A stretch of DNA of 64,000 bases, from contig CBDBZO010000001.1 in assembly GCA_965213595.1 (NCBI GenBank), positions 124,001 to 188,000 of the forward strand, given 5' to 3'. A program made the position numbers and the translations under genes. Positions 27,722 through 36,332 of the stretch are shown here, piece by piece. The DNA is from JBCCFC01 sp965213595. GTDB lineage: Bacteria; Chloroflexota; Anaerolineae; Caldilineales; Caldilineaceae. Below the pieces are notes generated by a model. That model had not been told where the DNA came from. It searched no databases and saw only the letters and a list, made by a program, of their open reading frames with translations. Within the stretch, counting starts at the first letter, position 1, and every line of letters starts with the position of its first letter.

Positions 27722-28033
27722 TCACACCCGGCCCGCAACCTCCATCGGTCGCACCGAAAGCTGATAGCCCATCGACTGCAAAATCGCATTGGCCGTTTCC
27801 AGCTTCGGGTTTCCATCTTCGGAGAGGGCTTTTTGCAAACCGCTCCGTGATAAATTGGCCTGCTGCGCTGTCACAGCGACCCCTTTTACACGGCTGACGG
27901 TGCGCAGTGCTGCCAGCAATGCGCCGAGGTCGCCATCTTTGGCGTACTCCTCAAATTGCACTTCTAGAAACTGGTCGATTTCTTCCGGTCGCTCGCGCAA
28001 CATATCTTCGACCATCTCTGTAAATGTTCTCAT
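27722..28033 (-). CDS. Addiction-module antidote, HigA-like DNA-binding protein
   Basis: 103 aa from the ATG at 28033 (MRTFTEMVEDMLRERPEEID). The central motif LGALLAALRTVSRVKGVAVT and AQQANLSRSGLQKALSEDGN is that of the putative addiction-module antidote family. The start overlaps the stop of the toxin gene (ATGA). Partner of the gene at 28030-28365. Confidence 0.86.
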   Translation of the reverse strand: MRTFTEMVEDMLRERPEEIDQFLEVQFEEYAKDGDLGALLAALRTVSRVKGVAVTAQQANLSRSGLQKALSEDGNPKLETANAILQSMGYQLSVRPMEVAGRV

Positions 28034-28365
28034 CGCTCCTGATACTCCTTCCAATAGTTTTTCGCCTGTTCAATGTCCCTCGACTGGCTGGATTTATCGC
28101 CGCCACTGAGTAGCAGAATAATCTGCTCGCCTTCTTCAGCGTAATAAATCCGGTAGCCCGGCCCGAAAAACAAACGCATTTCCCATACTCCATCGCCGAC
28201 GGAAGCATGGTCGCCCAGATTGCCTTCCTCGACACGGTACAACCGCGACAAAATTCGCTTTTGCATCCGTCTGTCCCGGAAACCATCAATCCATTCCGCG
28301 AAGGGTTCCCTGCCTTCCGGGGTCTCGTAGTTGACCAGTTTCCGGGGTCGTATCTGTCTAGCCAT
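28030..28365 (-). CDS. Addiction-module killer protein, RelE/HigB superfamily
   Basis: 111 aa from the ATG at 28365 (MARQIRPRKLVNYETPEGRE); the frame is open further upstream through a hairpin and is not coding there. Signature segments are PFAEWIDGFRDRRMQKRILS, RLYRVEEGNLGDHASVGDGV, WEMRLFFGPGYRIYYAEEGE and LLLSGGDKSSQSRDIEQAKN, those of the killer family paired with HigA-like antidotes. A small hairpin (ACGCCTAC/GTAGGCGT, 28381-28400) sits just upstream and may be the operator. Confidence 0.9.
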   Translation of the reverse strand: MARQIRPRKLVNYETPEGREPFAEWIDGFRDRRMQKRILSRLYRVEEGNLGDHASVGDGVWEMRLFFGPGYRIYYAEEGEQIILLLSGGDKSSQSRDIEQAKNYWKEYQER

Positions 28366-28413
28366 CGTAATTCCCATTATACGCCTACTGTGGTAGGCGT
28401 TCAAGGTTTTGTT

Positions 28414-28439
28414 AAGGGGCGCAGAAATCCGCGCCCCTT
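28414..28439. terminator. Hairpin terminator between operons
   Basis: AAGGGGCGC (28414-28422) / GCGCCCCTT (28431-28439). Same stem family as behind the RTX gene. Confidence 0.75.
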
Positions 28440-28447
28440 TATTTTGG

Positions 28448-28933
28448 TTACCGTGTTGCTGGTAACTTCTCCTCCTTGGCAGTCTCAAATCCCCGGTAGC
28501 CGTATTTCCCGGCCAGCTCCTCAAGGCTTTTATTGCTGCGCTTGCCTTTCTTCCAGCCAGCAGGTTTATAGTACCAGCATGTGCGCTTGCTGTGCCATTG
28601 CAGCCCGGCTGCTTTCAGCGCTTCCCTGTTAGGCTTGGTGTCGCCCGTTACCCATATCCAGTAACCAATTAAGGCTATCTCCAGACTGCGCAGCTTGAGC
28701 AGCTCCTGCAACTTGTCCATCAGTTCCTGCTCGATGTCGGCTTTGTAGGTGTAGGTGCGTTCCTCCTGCGTCTGCCCGTCCAGTGCCTTTAGCGCTGCGT
28801 GGTACTGATTGTTGATCTCCTGCATGGTGGCCAACTCCCCGCCCTTGTCCGGGTGGTGCTGCATGGCCAGCTCGCGGTATCGCGTCTTGACTGCTTCCAC
28901 GGTGTCTAAAAATTGAAAGTAATTCATGGTCAT
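28448..28933 (-). CDS. J-domain (DnaJ N-terminal) protein of a mobile element
   Basis: 161 aa. The J domain occupies about 1-55 with the HPD motif in ELAMQHHPDKGGELATMQEI, which stimulates Hsp70 ATPase activity. No G/F or zinc region follows. The C-terminal half (KAAGLQWHSKRTCWYYKPAG and WKKGKRSNKSLEELAGKYGY) is a small domain typical of phage and plasmid DnaJ-like proteins. The leader contains long inverted repeats (29013-29079). A remnant of a second copy is at 27580-27710. Confidence 0.85.
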   Translation of the reverse strand: MTMNYFQFLDTVEAVKTRYRELAMQHHPDKGGELATMQEINNQYHAALKALDGQTQEERTYTYKADIEQELMDKLQELLKLRSLEIALIGYWIWVTGDTKPNREALKAAGLQWHSKRTCWYYKPAGWKKGKRSNKSLEELAGKYGYRGFETAKEEKLPATR

Positions 28934-29012
28934 TCCCTCCGTTAGGTTGAGCGTTCAGCGCTGTGCTGAACCTCTGCCCTTCGGCGAGAATGGGGGGGGG
29001 CGCAGGGTCGCG

Positions 29013-29079
29013 CGATGCGATTTTTGGCTCCTGCACAAATGGAGCGCAGCGGAGTGCGGAAGGTGGAAAAATCGCATCG
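29013..29079. promoter_or_regulatory. Inverted repeat in the leader of the J-domain gene
   Basis: CGATGCGATTTTT (29013-29025) and AAAAATCGCATCG (29067-29079) are perfect 13-bp complements around a 41-nt GC-rich loop. A second hairpin GTTCAGC/GCTGAAC lies closer to the gene, near 28951-28970. Together they make a long folded leader like those before the ardA genes. Confidence 0.55.
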
Positions 29080-29144
29080 AGCGCCGCAGGGCAACCTTGC
29101 GCACGCGGGGGGCGACGCCACCCCTGACCCTTCAAAGCAAAGAA

Positions 29145-29169
29145 AAAGGGGCGCAAATTGCGCCCCTTT
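29145..29169. terminator. Hairpin terminator
   Basis: AAAGGGGCGCAA (29145-29156) / TTGCGCCCCTTT (29158-29169), 1-nt centre; another member of the GGGGCGC stem family. Confidence 0.75.
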
Positions 29170-29171
29170 CT

Positions 29172-29515
29172 GTTAATTTTTAGGTGACATAACCACCTTT
29201 ATGTCCTGTGCTTTGTCGGAGACAATTTTCTTACGAATTAACTGACTTCATTAAAAGCGGTAGCTGTTAGCATAAATACCGCAGATATATCGAACGACAA
29301 ATGTACGTTTACAGAGCAGTAATTTTTCTCACTTTTGAGCTATTATTTTCTTTCTATGCAACGATATGTTATAATTAGTATCTATTGAAGTCCTCCCCGC
29401 GCTGATTTAGATTTCGTTGCTTCTGGCACTGTTTAAGTTTGAAATCTGCTAAAGAAGACAACCGGTCGTCTTCTACTACCTCAATTTCATTAAAAAAATC
29501 TCCCAGGTAAAACAA
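29172..29515. other. AT-rich intergenic region, presumably promoter of the methyltransferase gene
   Basis: No gene seen. The stretch is AT-rich; TTATAATTAG near 29370 is a possible -10 region. Confidence 0.35.
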
Positions 29516-30328
29516 ATGAGTTCACTTGAGCAGAAGCTTTTCCAGACAGTGGATAAGGAGCGGCCCAACGCTGCCCGCATGTATGACTATTTTCTCGGCG
29601 GGCATCATAATTTTGCTATTGATCGAGAACTGGCAGGTAAAGTTTTGCAAGCTGCCCCGCAAGCACGGCAAATTGCCTTTGCCAATCGCGCCTTTTTAGG
29701 ACGCGTGGTTCGTTTTCTGGTGAAGCAAGGCATTGACCAGTTCCTTGATTTAGGTTCAGGTATCCCCACCATTGGCAATGTCCATGAAATCGCTCAATCG
29801 TTGAATCAAAATTGTCGCATCGTTTATGTTGACCAAGATGCCACGGCCGTGGAACACAGCCGCTTGATTTTGCGTAATAACGATAAGGCGAATGTGCTGC
29901 TTGCAGACATTCACGACACGGAGCAAATCTTGAATCATGCAGCGGTAAATCGCTTGATTGATTTTGAGAAGCCAGTCGGCGTGCTGCTCATGGCCGTCCT
30001 GCATTTTGTGACCGAGGACGATGCGGCCAACAAGATTATAGAGCAGTTGAGCAAACACGTTGCAGCGGGAAGTTACATTGGGATTTCTCAAGGCACAATG
30101 GATAGTCTATCGCCGGAGCTAGAGAAAGTGTACAAGCTGTATGAAAACTCCGATACGCCACCGCGTCAGCGTTCGCGTGCAGAAGTCCAGTATCTTTTTG
30201 AGGGACTACAACTGATTGAGCCGGGAGTTGTGTGGATTTCGGAATGGCAACCAACGGATGATGGAGACCCTCTAAGCAAGGAGCCTGCTGAAAGCGGTCT
30301 TTATGGAGGGGTCGCACGGAAACGGTAG
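29516..30328 (+). CDS. SAM-dependent methyltransferase, DUF574/Methyltransf_19 type
   Basis: 270 aa. RPNAARMYDYFLGGHHNFAI near 15-37 is the signature of the S-adenosyl methyltransferase family PF04672 (DUF574), common in actinobacteria and Chloroflexota. The SAM-binding site is at FLDLGSGIPTIGNVHEIAQS near 80-99, followed by IVYVDQDATAVEHSRLIL. The substrate is not known. It precedes the regulator of cassette A by 35 bp on the same strand and may be co-transcribed with it. Confidence 0.9.
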   Translation: MSSLEQKLFQTVDKERPNAARMYDYFLGGHHNFAIDRELAGKVLQAAPQARQIAFANRAFLGRVVRFLVKQGIDQFLDLGSGIPTIGNVHEIAQSLNQNCRIVYVDQDATAVEHSRLILRNNDKANVLLADIHDTEQILNHAAVNRLIDFEKPVGVLLMAVLHFVTEDDAANKIIEQLSKHVAAGSYIGISQGTMDSLSPELEKVYKLYENSDTPPRQRSRAEVQYLFEGLQLIEPGVVWISEWQPTDDGDPLSKEPAESGLYGGVARKR

Positions 30329-30363
30329 CTTGCGAACGGCGTGTGTAGTCGAAGGCGCCAACT

Positions 30364-31557
30364 ATGCAGTTAACTCAAAGGCAATTTGAGCTAAAAAATA
30401 AAGAGACTGTGACGCAGTGGGCAAACGCTATCCGTCGCGTCCATTTCTTACCACAAAGCAATCTCGACCTATACGCCCAGCTATCTGATTTGATGGGAGA
30501 AATAACAAGCTACCTGTCGGCAGAGCCGTTCTTGGCAAGCTCATCCCGCAGCATTGGTGCGAAACTATATGCGCTCTACGGCTCGCAGCCAGAAAGTCTG
30601 AACAAAACACACCACATATTGACAAAGGGTCTTCTTGATTGTGTTACTGAAAATCAGCTAAACGTTTTCTACTCACGCTGGCTAGCGTTGTGGACTGAGA
30701 TAAATACTGGCTTTAGTCAGCAGCTGATTCAATCCATTCTGGCAGAACAAGAAGCAATATATCAATCGCATTTGCAAGCCAAACAACGCGCTCAGCTTTC
30801 GCTGCAAGAAACGCGGCAAAGGCTGCGGCAATTAATGTCGACGACCTCCGATGCAGTGTTGCTGCATGAAGATGGATTTATCGTGCAGGCGAATGAAGTG
30901 GCAACGAAACTGCTCGGCTACCCAATAGGTGCTCTGCCTGGAATGTCATTGTTTGACCTTTTTTCGTCTGAGCACCACGAGCTTGTCCAAAACAACACGG
31001 GCAAAGACCAACTGAGGATTGTTACTGCACTACGCGAGAACGGGAGTTTTCTCCTCGTAGAATATGCGAGTCGCCCTGCCCGCTACGAAGGCTCATTGGT
31101 CAATTTAGTTGTCTTGCACCCCGTAGACATTAATCAGCAAAATCTTCTCGACAACCACGTAGTCTCCCCTCTCCTTTCCACCACACTTCCAGATTCACAA
31201 GGTGAAGCAGACCTTTTGCCGTTTCAAATAGGCAATTTGCTTCAGGTTGATCTGCAACAGCGCCGCATCACCTACAACACTCAGACTGTTCCGCTTTCTA
31301 AGCTGGAATTCGATTTATTTGTGCATCTTGCCCAGCATACAAACGTAGTCTACTCCTACGATGACCTGCTCGATGAGGTGTGGAACTACGAAGGAGAAGG
31401 CGCGCCACGTATTGTCCAGCTCGCAGCCGGTCGCCTGCGCAAAAAACTATCCAAAGCAGGTGCAGATGAGATTGTTAATGCAATCGCAACGGTACGCGGT
31501 ATTGGGTACTGCTTCAGGTGGGAGGACGTGACAAGTAAATTTTTAAAACTCAATTGA
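30364..31557 (+). CDS. PAS-domain transcriptional regulator with OmpR-type winged helix
   Basis: 397 aa. The N-terminal ~150 residues are helical (sensor-like, with FYSRWLALWTEINTGFSQQL). A PAS domain follows at about 155-255 (LRQLMSTTSDAVLLHEDGFI, VQANEVATKLLGYPIGALPG). The C-terminal ~95 residues are a Trans_reg_C winged helix (VPLSKLEFDLFVHLAQHTNV, APRIVQLAAGRLRKKLSKAG, TVRGIGYCFRWED). There is no phospho-acceptor receiver domain. Four TGATRC repeats begin at its stop codon, a likely binding site. The last 26 codons of a paralog, with the same repeats, lie at 42420-42548, so it probably controls the exported-protein cassettes. Confidence 0.88.
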   Translation: MQLTQRQFELKNKETVTQWANAIRRVHFLPQSNLDLYAQLSDLMGEITSYLSAEPFLASSSRSIGAKLYALYGSQPESLNKTHHILTKGLLDCVTENQLNVFYSRWLALWTEINTGFSQQLIQSILAEQEAIYQSHLQAKQRAQLSLQETRQRLRQLMSTTSDAVLLHEDGFIVQANEVATKLLGYPIGALPGMSLFDLFSSEHHELVQNNTGKDQLRIVTALRENGSFLLVEYASRPARYEGSLVNLVVLHPVDINQQNLLDNHVVSPLLSTTLPDSQGEADLLPFQIGNLLQVDLQQRRITYNTQTVPLSKLEFDLFVHLAQHTNVVYSYDDLLDEVWNYEGEGAPRIVQLAAGRLRKKLSKAGADEIVNAIATVRGIGYCFRWEDVTSKFLKLN

Positions 31558-31595
31558 TGCAATTCTGATACCATCTTGATACACAAGAGCGATGT
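31554..31595. promoter_or_regulatory. Four direct repeats TGATRC (11-11-13 bp spacing), operator A
   Basis: TTGATGC (31554), CTGATAC (31565), TTGATAC (31576) and GCGATGT (31589). Helical-turn spacing of direct repeats is how OmpR/PhoB-type winged helices bind. The same four repeats with the same spacing lie at 42507-42548 behind a remnant of the paralogous regulator. Confidence 0.75.
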
Positions 31596-31650
31596 AAGCG
31601 GTAGGAATACGTAGTATTGTGTATTCACCTCGCGTCGCTATCTTCACCTA

Positions 31651-31699
31651 TGGCGCAAGATGGACTTGCAATTCAAGAATTAACTCAGCTGTACTCTAA
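31651..31699. repeat. 49-bp direct repeat, copy 1
   Basis: From TGGCGCAAGATGG to GTACTCTAA; 47 of 49 positions match 40259-40307. The IS701-type element is inserted at its right end. Confidence 0.85.
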
Positions 31700-33199
31700 T
31701 ACTACAACGAGACTTTGAAAAAGGGCGCTGATGAGGAAAATACTCCGTAAGGAGGCATTTTCCATGAGCCAAGTCATCACAACAACACCAAAGCTGACCT
31801 TAAGCGTTGCAGAGATTGAACGAGAGCTTCTGCCGGAGTTGCAAGCGTATCACGCCATTTATGCAGGTCTGTTCAAGCGCAGAGAACAGCGAGTCGAGAG
31901 CGAGAAATATCTGAAGGGCCTGCTGTCCGAGATAGAGAACAAATCGGTGGAATCCATGGTTTTACAGTTTGAAGGCGACAATCCGAATGCGATTCGCGCC
32001 AGCCAGCAGTTTCTTGGTCAAGGCGCGTGGTCAGACGAAGCGATCCTGCGCCGGCACTGGCAAGAAGTGAGCCGGGACTTAGGCGAAGAGAACGGCGTGC
32101 TCATCGTGGACGGCAGTGATTTCCCCAAGCAAGGCACGGAGTCGGTGGGCGTGAAACGGCAGATGTGTGGCGAGTTAGGCAAGGTGGCCAACTGTCAGGC
32201 CGGTGTCTTTGTGAGCTATGCAGGTAGCGAAGGGTATACGCTGTTGGACCGTCGTCTCTATCTGCCGCGGGAATGGGTGGAAGAGGAAGCCTGTGCCGAA
32301 CGACGCAAGAAATGTGGCGTGCCAGACGATGTCCACTTCCAAACCAAGCCGCAGTTGGCCGCCGAAATGCTCCAAGCGATTGAGGCCGAAGGCAGCTTGC
32401 CCTATCGCTGGCTGACCTGTGATGCTGCCTTTGGGCGAGACACCCACTTTCTGGATACGGTCGGCGACTTTGTCTCTTACTTTGCGGAAGTCGATTGGGA
32501 TACACGCGTCTGGCTAGCGCGACCCGCCACAGCCGTTCCCACCTGGTCTGGTCAAGGGCGACCGCCCACTCGCCTGCGTCTGGTCGAGGGGGAACCCGAT
32601 GCGCTCACCGTGGCGGCCATTGCGCAGACCTTGCCCGCCTCCGCCTGGCAGCGCCTCAAAATTAAGGAAGGCAGCAAAGGCCCGCTCCTGGCAGACTTTG
32701 CCTGCCTGCGCGTTGTGGCGGTTCGCCAGTCGCTCCCTGGCCCGGACGTCTGGCTTGTCTTGCGCTACAACCGGACCACCGGCGAGATGAAGTATTTTCT
32801 CTCCAACGCACCGCTTGAGACAACGATTCAGACCTTCGCCTGGTTAAGCGGAATGCGCTGGCCGGTCGAATCCTGCTTTGAGCAAGGCAAACAAGAACTC
32901 GGCATGGGCGACTACCAGGTCCGCTCCTGGACGGGTTGGCATCATCACATGACCCTGGTTATCCTGGCCCATTTCTTTTTGGTTCGCCTTAAACTGCGAC
33001 TTAAAGAAAAAGCCCCTGCGCTCACCTTGCCCCAAACTCTTCTCTTGCTGCAATCCACCCTACCCAAACCTGAACTCGATGCCCAACTCGCCCTGGATAT
33101 TGTCCACTATCGCCAACGTCGCAATCATGCTGCCTACCGCTCTCATCGAAAAAACCGCCTTCCGCAACTCGACCCCTATTCCGAAGTCTCGTTGTAGTA
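31700..33199. mobile_element. IS701-family insertion sequence, 1500 bp
   Basis: Perfect 16-bp terminal inverted repeats TACTACAACGAGACTT (31700-31715) and AAGTCTCGTTGTAGTA (33184-33199). It is flanked by a 4-bp direct repeat CTAA (31696-31699 and 33200-33203), the target-duplication length of IS701. The transposase is intact. Confidence 0.95.
31764..33197 (+). CDS. IS701-family transposase
   Basis: 477 aa from the ATG at 31764 with AAGGAGG upstream (an earlier ATG at 31731 lacks one). DDE transposase with the first acidic residue in GVLIVDGSDFPKQGTESVGV (about 112-130), the second in YRWLTCDAAFGRDTHFLD, and the glutamate in RWPVESCFEQGKQELGMGDY. It ends 2 bp inside the right inverted repeat. 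Complete and apparently functional. Confidence 0.94.
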   Translation: MSQVITTTPKLTLSVAEIERELLPELQAYHAIYAGLFKRREQRVESEKYLKGLLSEIENKSVESMVLQFEGDNPNAIRASQQFLGQGAWSDEAILRRHWQEVSRDLGEENGVLIVDGSDFPKQGTESVGVKRQMCGELGKVANCQAGVFVSYAGSEGYTLLDRRLYLPREWVEEEACAERRKKCGVPDDVHFQTKPQLAAEMLQAIEAEGSLPYRWLTCDAAFGRDTHFLDTVGDFVSYFAEVDWDTRVWLARPATAVPTWSGQGRPPTRLRLVEGEPDALTVAAIAQTLPASAWQRLKIKEGSKGPLLADFACLRVVAVRQSLPGPDVWLVLRYNRTTGEMKYFLSNAPLETTIQTFAWLSGMRWPVESCFEQGKQELGMGDYQVRSWTGWHHHMTLVILAHFFLVRLKLRLKEKAPALTLPQTLLLLQSTLPKPELDAQLALDIVHYRQRRNHAAYRSHRKNRLPQLDPYSEVSL

Positions 33200-33295
33200 C
33201 TAATTCGTGTCGATAATCTTTCAAGAGGGATACTGCACAAGGTGTTGAGCTCTCATAATTGTTTGGAGCATCTTGGCTACAGAAAAAGGTGTATC

Positions 33296-34396
33296 ATGAC
33301 TCAACAGGACAAGTCATTTCAACTTGCTATCACGCGTAGACGTCTTCTACAGGGGGCAGCCATGGGTGTAGTAGCTGCAAATCTCATGCCCGATACACTT
33401 ATGGCGCAACCAGAACAAGAAGAAGAAATTCAAGTTTTCATTGGCACCTTGAGTGCTTTACAGGATGGATGGCTTGAACTTTGGGAACAGGATCACTTAA
33501 GACGCGTCTACCTCGATGAGGCTACCACCTTCTGGAAGGGTGGTGAAAAATCACTCGCTGCCCTGGTAAAAGATGACGAAGTTATGGTTAAAATCTCAAC
33601 GCAACAAAAACTTGTTCTTCGCGCTTGGGCGAATCTCTCGAGGGTGGGTGGGCAGGTTTTAGATGTAAAGGGGAATGAGTATATCTTGGAGACCAACAGT
33701 CTTCATGGAGATAAGACTCAACTATTACTTAGGGCAGATGAGAAGACCACCTTCAAAGAATACATGACGGATACAGTTATCAAAGGTACGAGAGCAATTT
33801 CTCCAGGAGATTCTCTTGATGCAATCGGTGAACAAACCTCAGATGGACTTTATGCTACGCTCGTTCATCATTATATACCGGATAGCTCATCTCCCTCGAA
33901 ACCGGAACCAGAAAATCCAGAGTCGGACACAGTAAAAGTTAATAACGCCGGATGCACGTATACCTATTATGGGTATGCTGGATGGTTTAACTGTTCTACA
34001 GGAGCAGGCAGGTGCGGAACCTGCAATACGTCATCAAGCAATCAGACTGCATGGCCTGCTCAGGATAGCCACTGTACCTGCTGTAATGGCTCTTGCTGCA
34101 ATTGTTCATCTGGGTGCAAAAACCAAGTGTTTGTGTCGTGTGGAAAGAACATTAATGTTACTGATCGTTGCCAAACTAGGTCTAGGACAGTCTATGTCGC
34201 AGACTGTGGTCCATGTCAGAAAGCAAATTGCTCTGGTTGTACTCCAGAACTTTGCAGTCGTCAAACTAGTGATTGCCTCAGCTATGTCTCACCCGTAGTC
34301 GACCTGACGAAACCTACCTTCGCTTACTTCTACGATCCAGCGTTACGAGGAAGCTTCTCATGCAGTGCTTCAGTTACGCTATCCATATGTCCTTAA
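33296..34396 (+). CDS. Tat-exported cysteine-rich protein, possible double-psi beta-barrel
   Basis: 366 aa from the ATG at 33296. A twin-arginine signal (ITRRRLLQGAAMGVVAANLM) precedes a mature domain without cysteines (about 40-205: a beta-rich region with VDLYDEATTF-like strands) and a C-terminal 150 residues with more than 25 cysteines (CGTCNTSSSN, CTCCNGSCCNCSSGC). The end, VYVADCGPC and VVDLTKPTFAYFYDPALRGS, resembles the core of RlpA/expansin double-psi beta-barrels; this is a weak match. Many disulfides are expected after export, which fits the MauE-like and DCC proteins nearby. First gene after the IS701 insertion in cassette A. Confidence 0.72.
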   Translation: MTQQDKSFQLAITRRRLLQGAAMGVVAANLMPDTLMAQPEQEEEIQVFIGTLSALQDGWLELWEQDHLRRVYLDEATTFWKGGEKSLAALVKDDEVMVKISTQQKLVLRAWANLSRVGGQVLDVKGNEYILETNSLHGDKTQLLLRADEKTTFKEYMTDTVIKGTRAISPGDSLDAIGEQTSDGLYATLVHHYIPDSSSPSKPEPENPESDTVKVNNAGCTYTYYGYAGWFNCSTGAGRCGTCNTSSSNQTAWPAQDSHCTCCNGSCCNCSSGCKNQVFVSCGKNINVTDRCQTRSRTVYVADCGPCQKANCSGCTPELCSRQTSDCLSYVSPVVDLTKPTFAYFYDPALRGSFSCSASVTLSICP

Positions 34397-34547
34397 AGTG
34401 ATTGTCACTGTTCAAACCGTGGTCGCTACGCTTTCTATCCCTTGGATAGTGACAACCACTCCCCTCACATTTTATTTTCCAATTTTCAATGTGCGTTCAC
34501 TTCAAAAGTTTGCAGGCTTAATCATAAAATGCTCAAGGAAGAAAAGG

Positions 34548-35174
34548 GTGAGAAAGATCAGTAGTGTACAAAATGAAGTTTTAAATACCCGCCGCGCACT
34601 TTCAAATGTCTTATTGTTTACTTCTTTGCTGATTGCTACAACATTGAGCGGATGTCAGATAGAACTAACGTCCGCAACTGATTCGGGCTCTCTACCCTCG
34701 GTTACCTCGGCAGAACGAAGCATTTCACCAAACTTTTCAACAAGCATTTATCCATCTCCAGTCCCTGTCGCAGACGGTGTTGTTTGGGGGCCAGCCTGCC
34801 CAAATCCAATTGGGCTTGATAAAGTAGAGCAGCCAACCAAAAATGAAGTTTTGAAAGTGCTTGACGTCTTAAGCTCCAATAGCTTAGAGCCTAGAAGGCA
34901 AGCTGCAGACCCTTCTCTCTGGTCATCACTAGGAAAGGAACAGTGGGCCAAGGCGTCTGCCGAACAAATTGGAGTGGTCCAACCGGCCGTGGATTCTCCC
35001 TACGCAGAGCTTCTCGCTAATGCATGTGGTGAAGAAGTTGTAAATCGTTCCTGGTGGGTTCAGATTTGCCCTGGGAACTGTGAAGATCAAGAAGTAACGC
35101 AGCCCGCATCGCTAACAACCCATCTCTATCTTCTGCAACGGCAAGGACAGTGGTTGGCATGGACAGCACAATAA
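34548..35174 (+). CDS. Lipoprotein of unknown function
   Basis: The frame is open from 34365, but the likely start is the GTG at 34548 behind GGAAGAAAAGG. This gives 208 aa with a signal helix and lipobox LSGC (Cys near 36). The mature part has WGPACPNPIGLDKVEQPTKN, DPSLWSSLGKEQWAKASAEQ and cysteines in WVQICPGNCEDQEV. No family recognised. It overlaps the start of the MauE-like gene by 16 bp, so both belong to one operon. Confidence 0.65.
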   Translation: MRKISSVQNEVLNTRRALSNVLLFTSLLIATTLSGCQIELTSATDSGSLPSVTSAERSISPNFSTSIYPSPVPVADGVVWGPACPNPIGLDKVEQPTKNEVLKVLDVLSSNSLEPRRQAADPSLWSSLGKEQWAKASAEQIGVVQPAVDSPYAELLANACGEEVVNRSWWVQICPGNCEDQEVTQPASLTTHLYLLQRQGQWLAWTAQ

Positions 35175-36049
35175 CTTTTACAAATATCTTTTTTAAGACT
35201 TTAGCTAGTTTTCAACCTCTGCTTCTTGGAGTGGTTCTGCTTTGGGCAGGGATTTGGAAGATTTTTGCGCCAGATGCGAAAGAAATTGCTAGCCGGTCAG
35301 CACTTTCCTTATTGTTTCAACACAAGAAGATAGCGCAAATTGTTTATAGGTCAGTTGGGTTTACTGAGGTTGGAATTGGCATTCTTCTTCTCCTACCTCC
35401 TCACTACCGTTGGGAAATAGCTGTTGCCGCTGGTTTAATGGCAGCTTTCCTGATCTATCTTCTTGTTGCCGCAAAGCTAGCACCAGATAAAACTTGTGGG
35501 TGTTTTGGGAAAGAGACAACTATATCAGGACGCACAGTGGCAAGGACAGGACTTCTGCTAGCTTTCACATTGATAGGGTGGCAAGCTCAGCATTTCTGGA
35601 TGGAATCGATTGCGGCAAGTCCTTGGTATGCAGGGCTTCTTCTCTTGGAAATTCTAATAATCATTTGTCTTTCACCTGAAATTGAATGGTCTCGGATAAA
35701 ATCGTTCACCTCAACATCGCCTCAATCGCAAATCTATTCGGATTGTGCGACTGCTGCAGTACCTCTATCGACGTCTTTACAGGAGTTGAAGGAAAGCAAA
35801 TCTTTTCAAAATTTGTCGAACTTTCTTGAGTCTGAATTATCAGAATATTGGCGAGAAGGATGTTGGCGCTTCCTTTGTTTTGAAGCAGATTACCAAAATC
35901 GTAAAGCTACAGCAGTTTTTGCAGTGCCGATTCTAGAACCATTTAATCGTATTAGAGGTGTTATTGTTGACGAACAGGACAACACTGTTCTTTTAACTGA
36001 GGGATCATCTACAATATCGGAAAGTGATGCTCTGCTCACTCGCAGTTAA
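35159..36049 (+). CDS. MauE/DoxX-like membrane protein with C-terminal domain
   Basis: 296 aa. Four or five membrane segments in the first 175 residues (ASFQPLLLGVVLLWAGIWKI, VGFTEVGIGILLLLPPHY, EIAVAAGLMAAFLIYLLVAA and others) with the MauE-type loop DKTCGCFGKE near 110-119. MauE is needed for disulfide formation in the exported small subunit of methylamine dehydrogenase. A soluble C-terminal domain of about 120 residues (EYWREGCWRFLCFEADYQNR) is extra and unknown; it has Cys pairs. The neighbours encode cysteine-rich exported proteins, so a role in their oxidation is inferred. Confidence 0.78.
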   Translation: MDSTITFTNIFFKTLASFQPLLLGVVLLWAGIWKIFAPDAKEIASRSALSLLFQHKKIAQIVYRSVGFTEVGIGILLLLPPHYRWEIAVAAGLMAAFLIYLLVAAKLAPDKTCGCFGKETTISGRTVARTGLLLAFTLIGWQAQHFWMESIAASPWYAGLLLLEILIIICLSPEIEWSRIKSFTSTSPQSQIYSDCATAAVPLSTSLQELKESKSFQNLSNFLESELSEYWREGCWRFLCFEADYQNRKATAVFAVPILEPFNRIRGVIVDEQDNTVLLTEGSSTISESDALLTRS

Positions 36050-36116
36050 CCGTTGTATCTTTCCGATTTTGATAAGCAGCTAAAGTATGAGGGACGCAGT
36101 TGCGCCCCTGTGTTGC

Positions 36117-36275
36117 CTAATACTCGCTAGCCAGCATGATTGTCAGCACCCGTCGCGTCTGGCTGACATCTGCCGGGTCTTCGCTGCCGTTCCGGTAATT
36201 GACATCATAGTGGTCGATCTTCCAAAAGACTTTGCCGACATCCTGCACGTCGAGCGAGCCGAAGTCATGTTCCCC
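36117..36275 (-). pseudogene. C-terminal fragment of a DUF3768 gene
   Basis: The reverse strand reads GEHDFGSLDVQDVGKVFWKI, DHYDVNYRNGSEDPAD and TRRVLTIMLASEY, the conserved end of DUF3768, matching the intact gene at 58315-58683. No N-terminal half or start. It is preceded on its 3' side by the recurrent GGGACGC/TGCGCCCC hairpin (about 36090-36109). Confidence 0.85.
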
Positions 36276-36332
36276 GCAGCATCATTTAGCACATAGTTAA
36301 ATAATGTCATTTGCGATTCACGGAGAGATACA

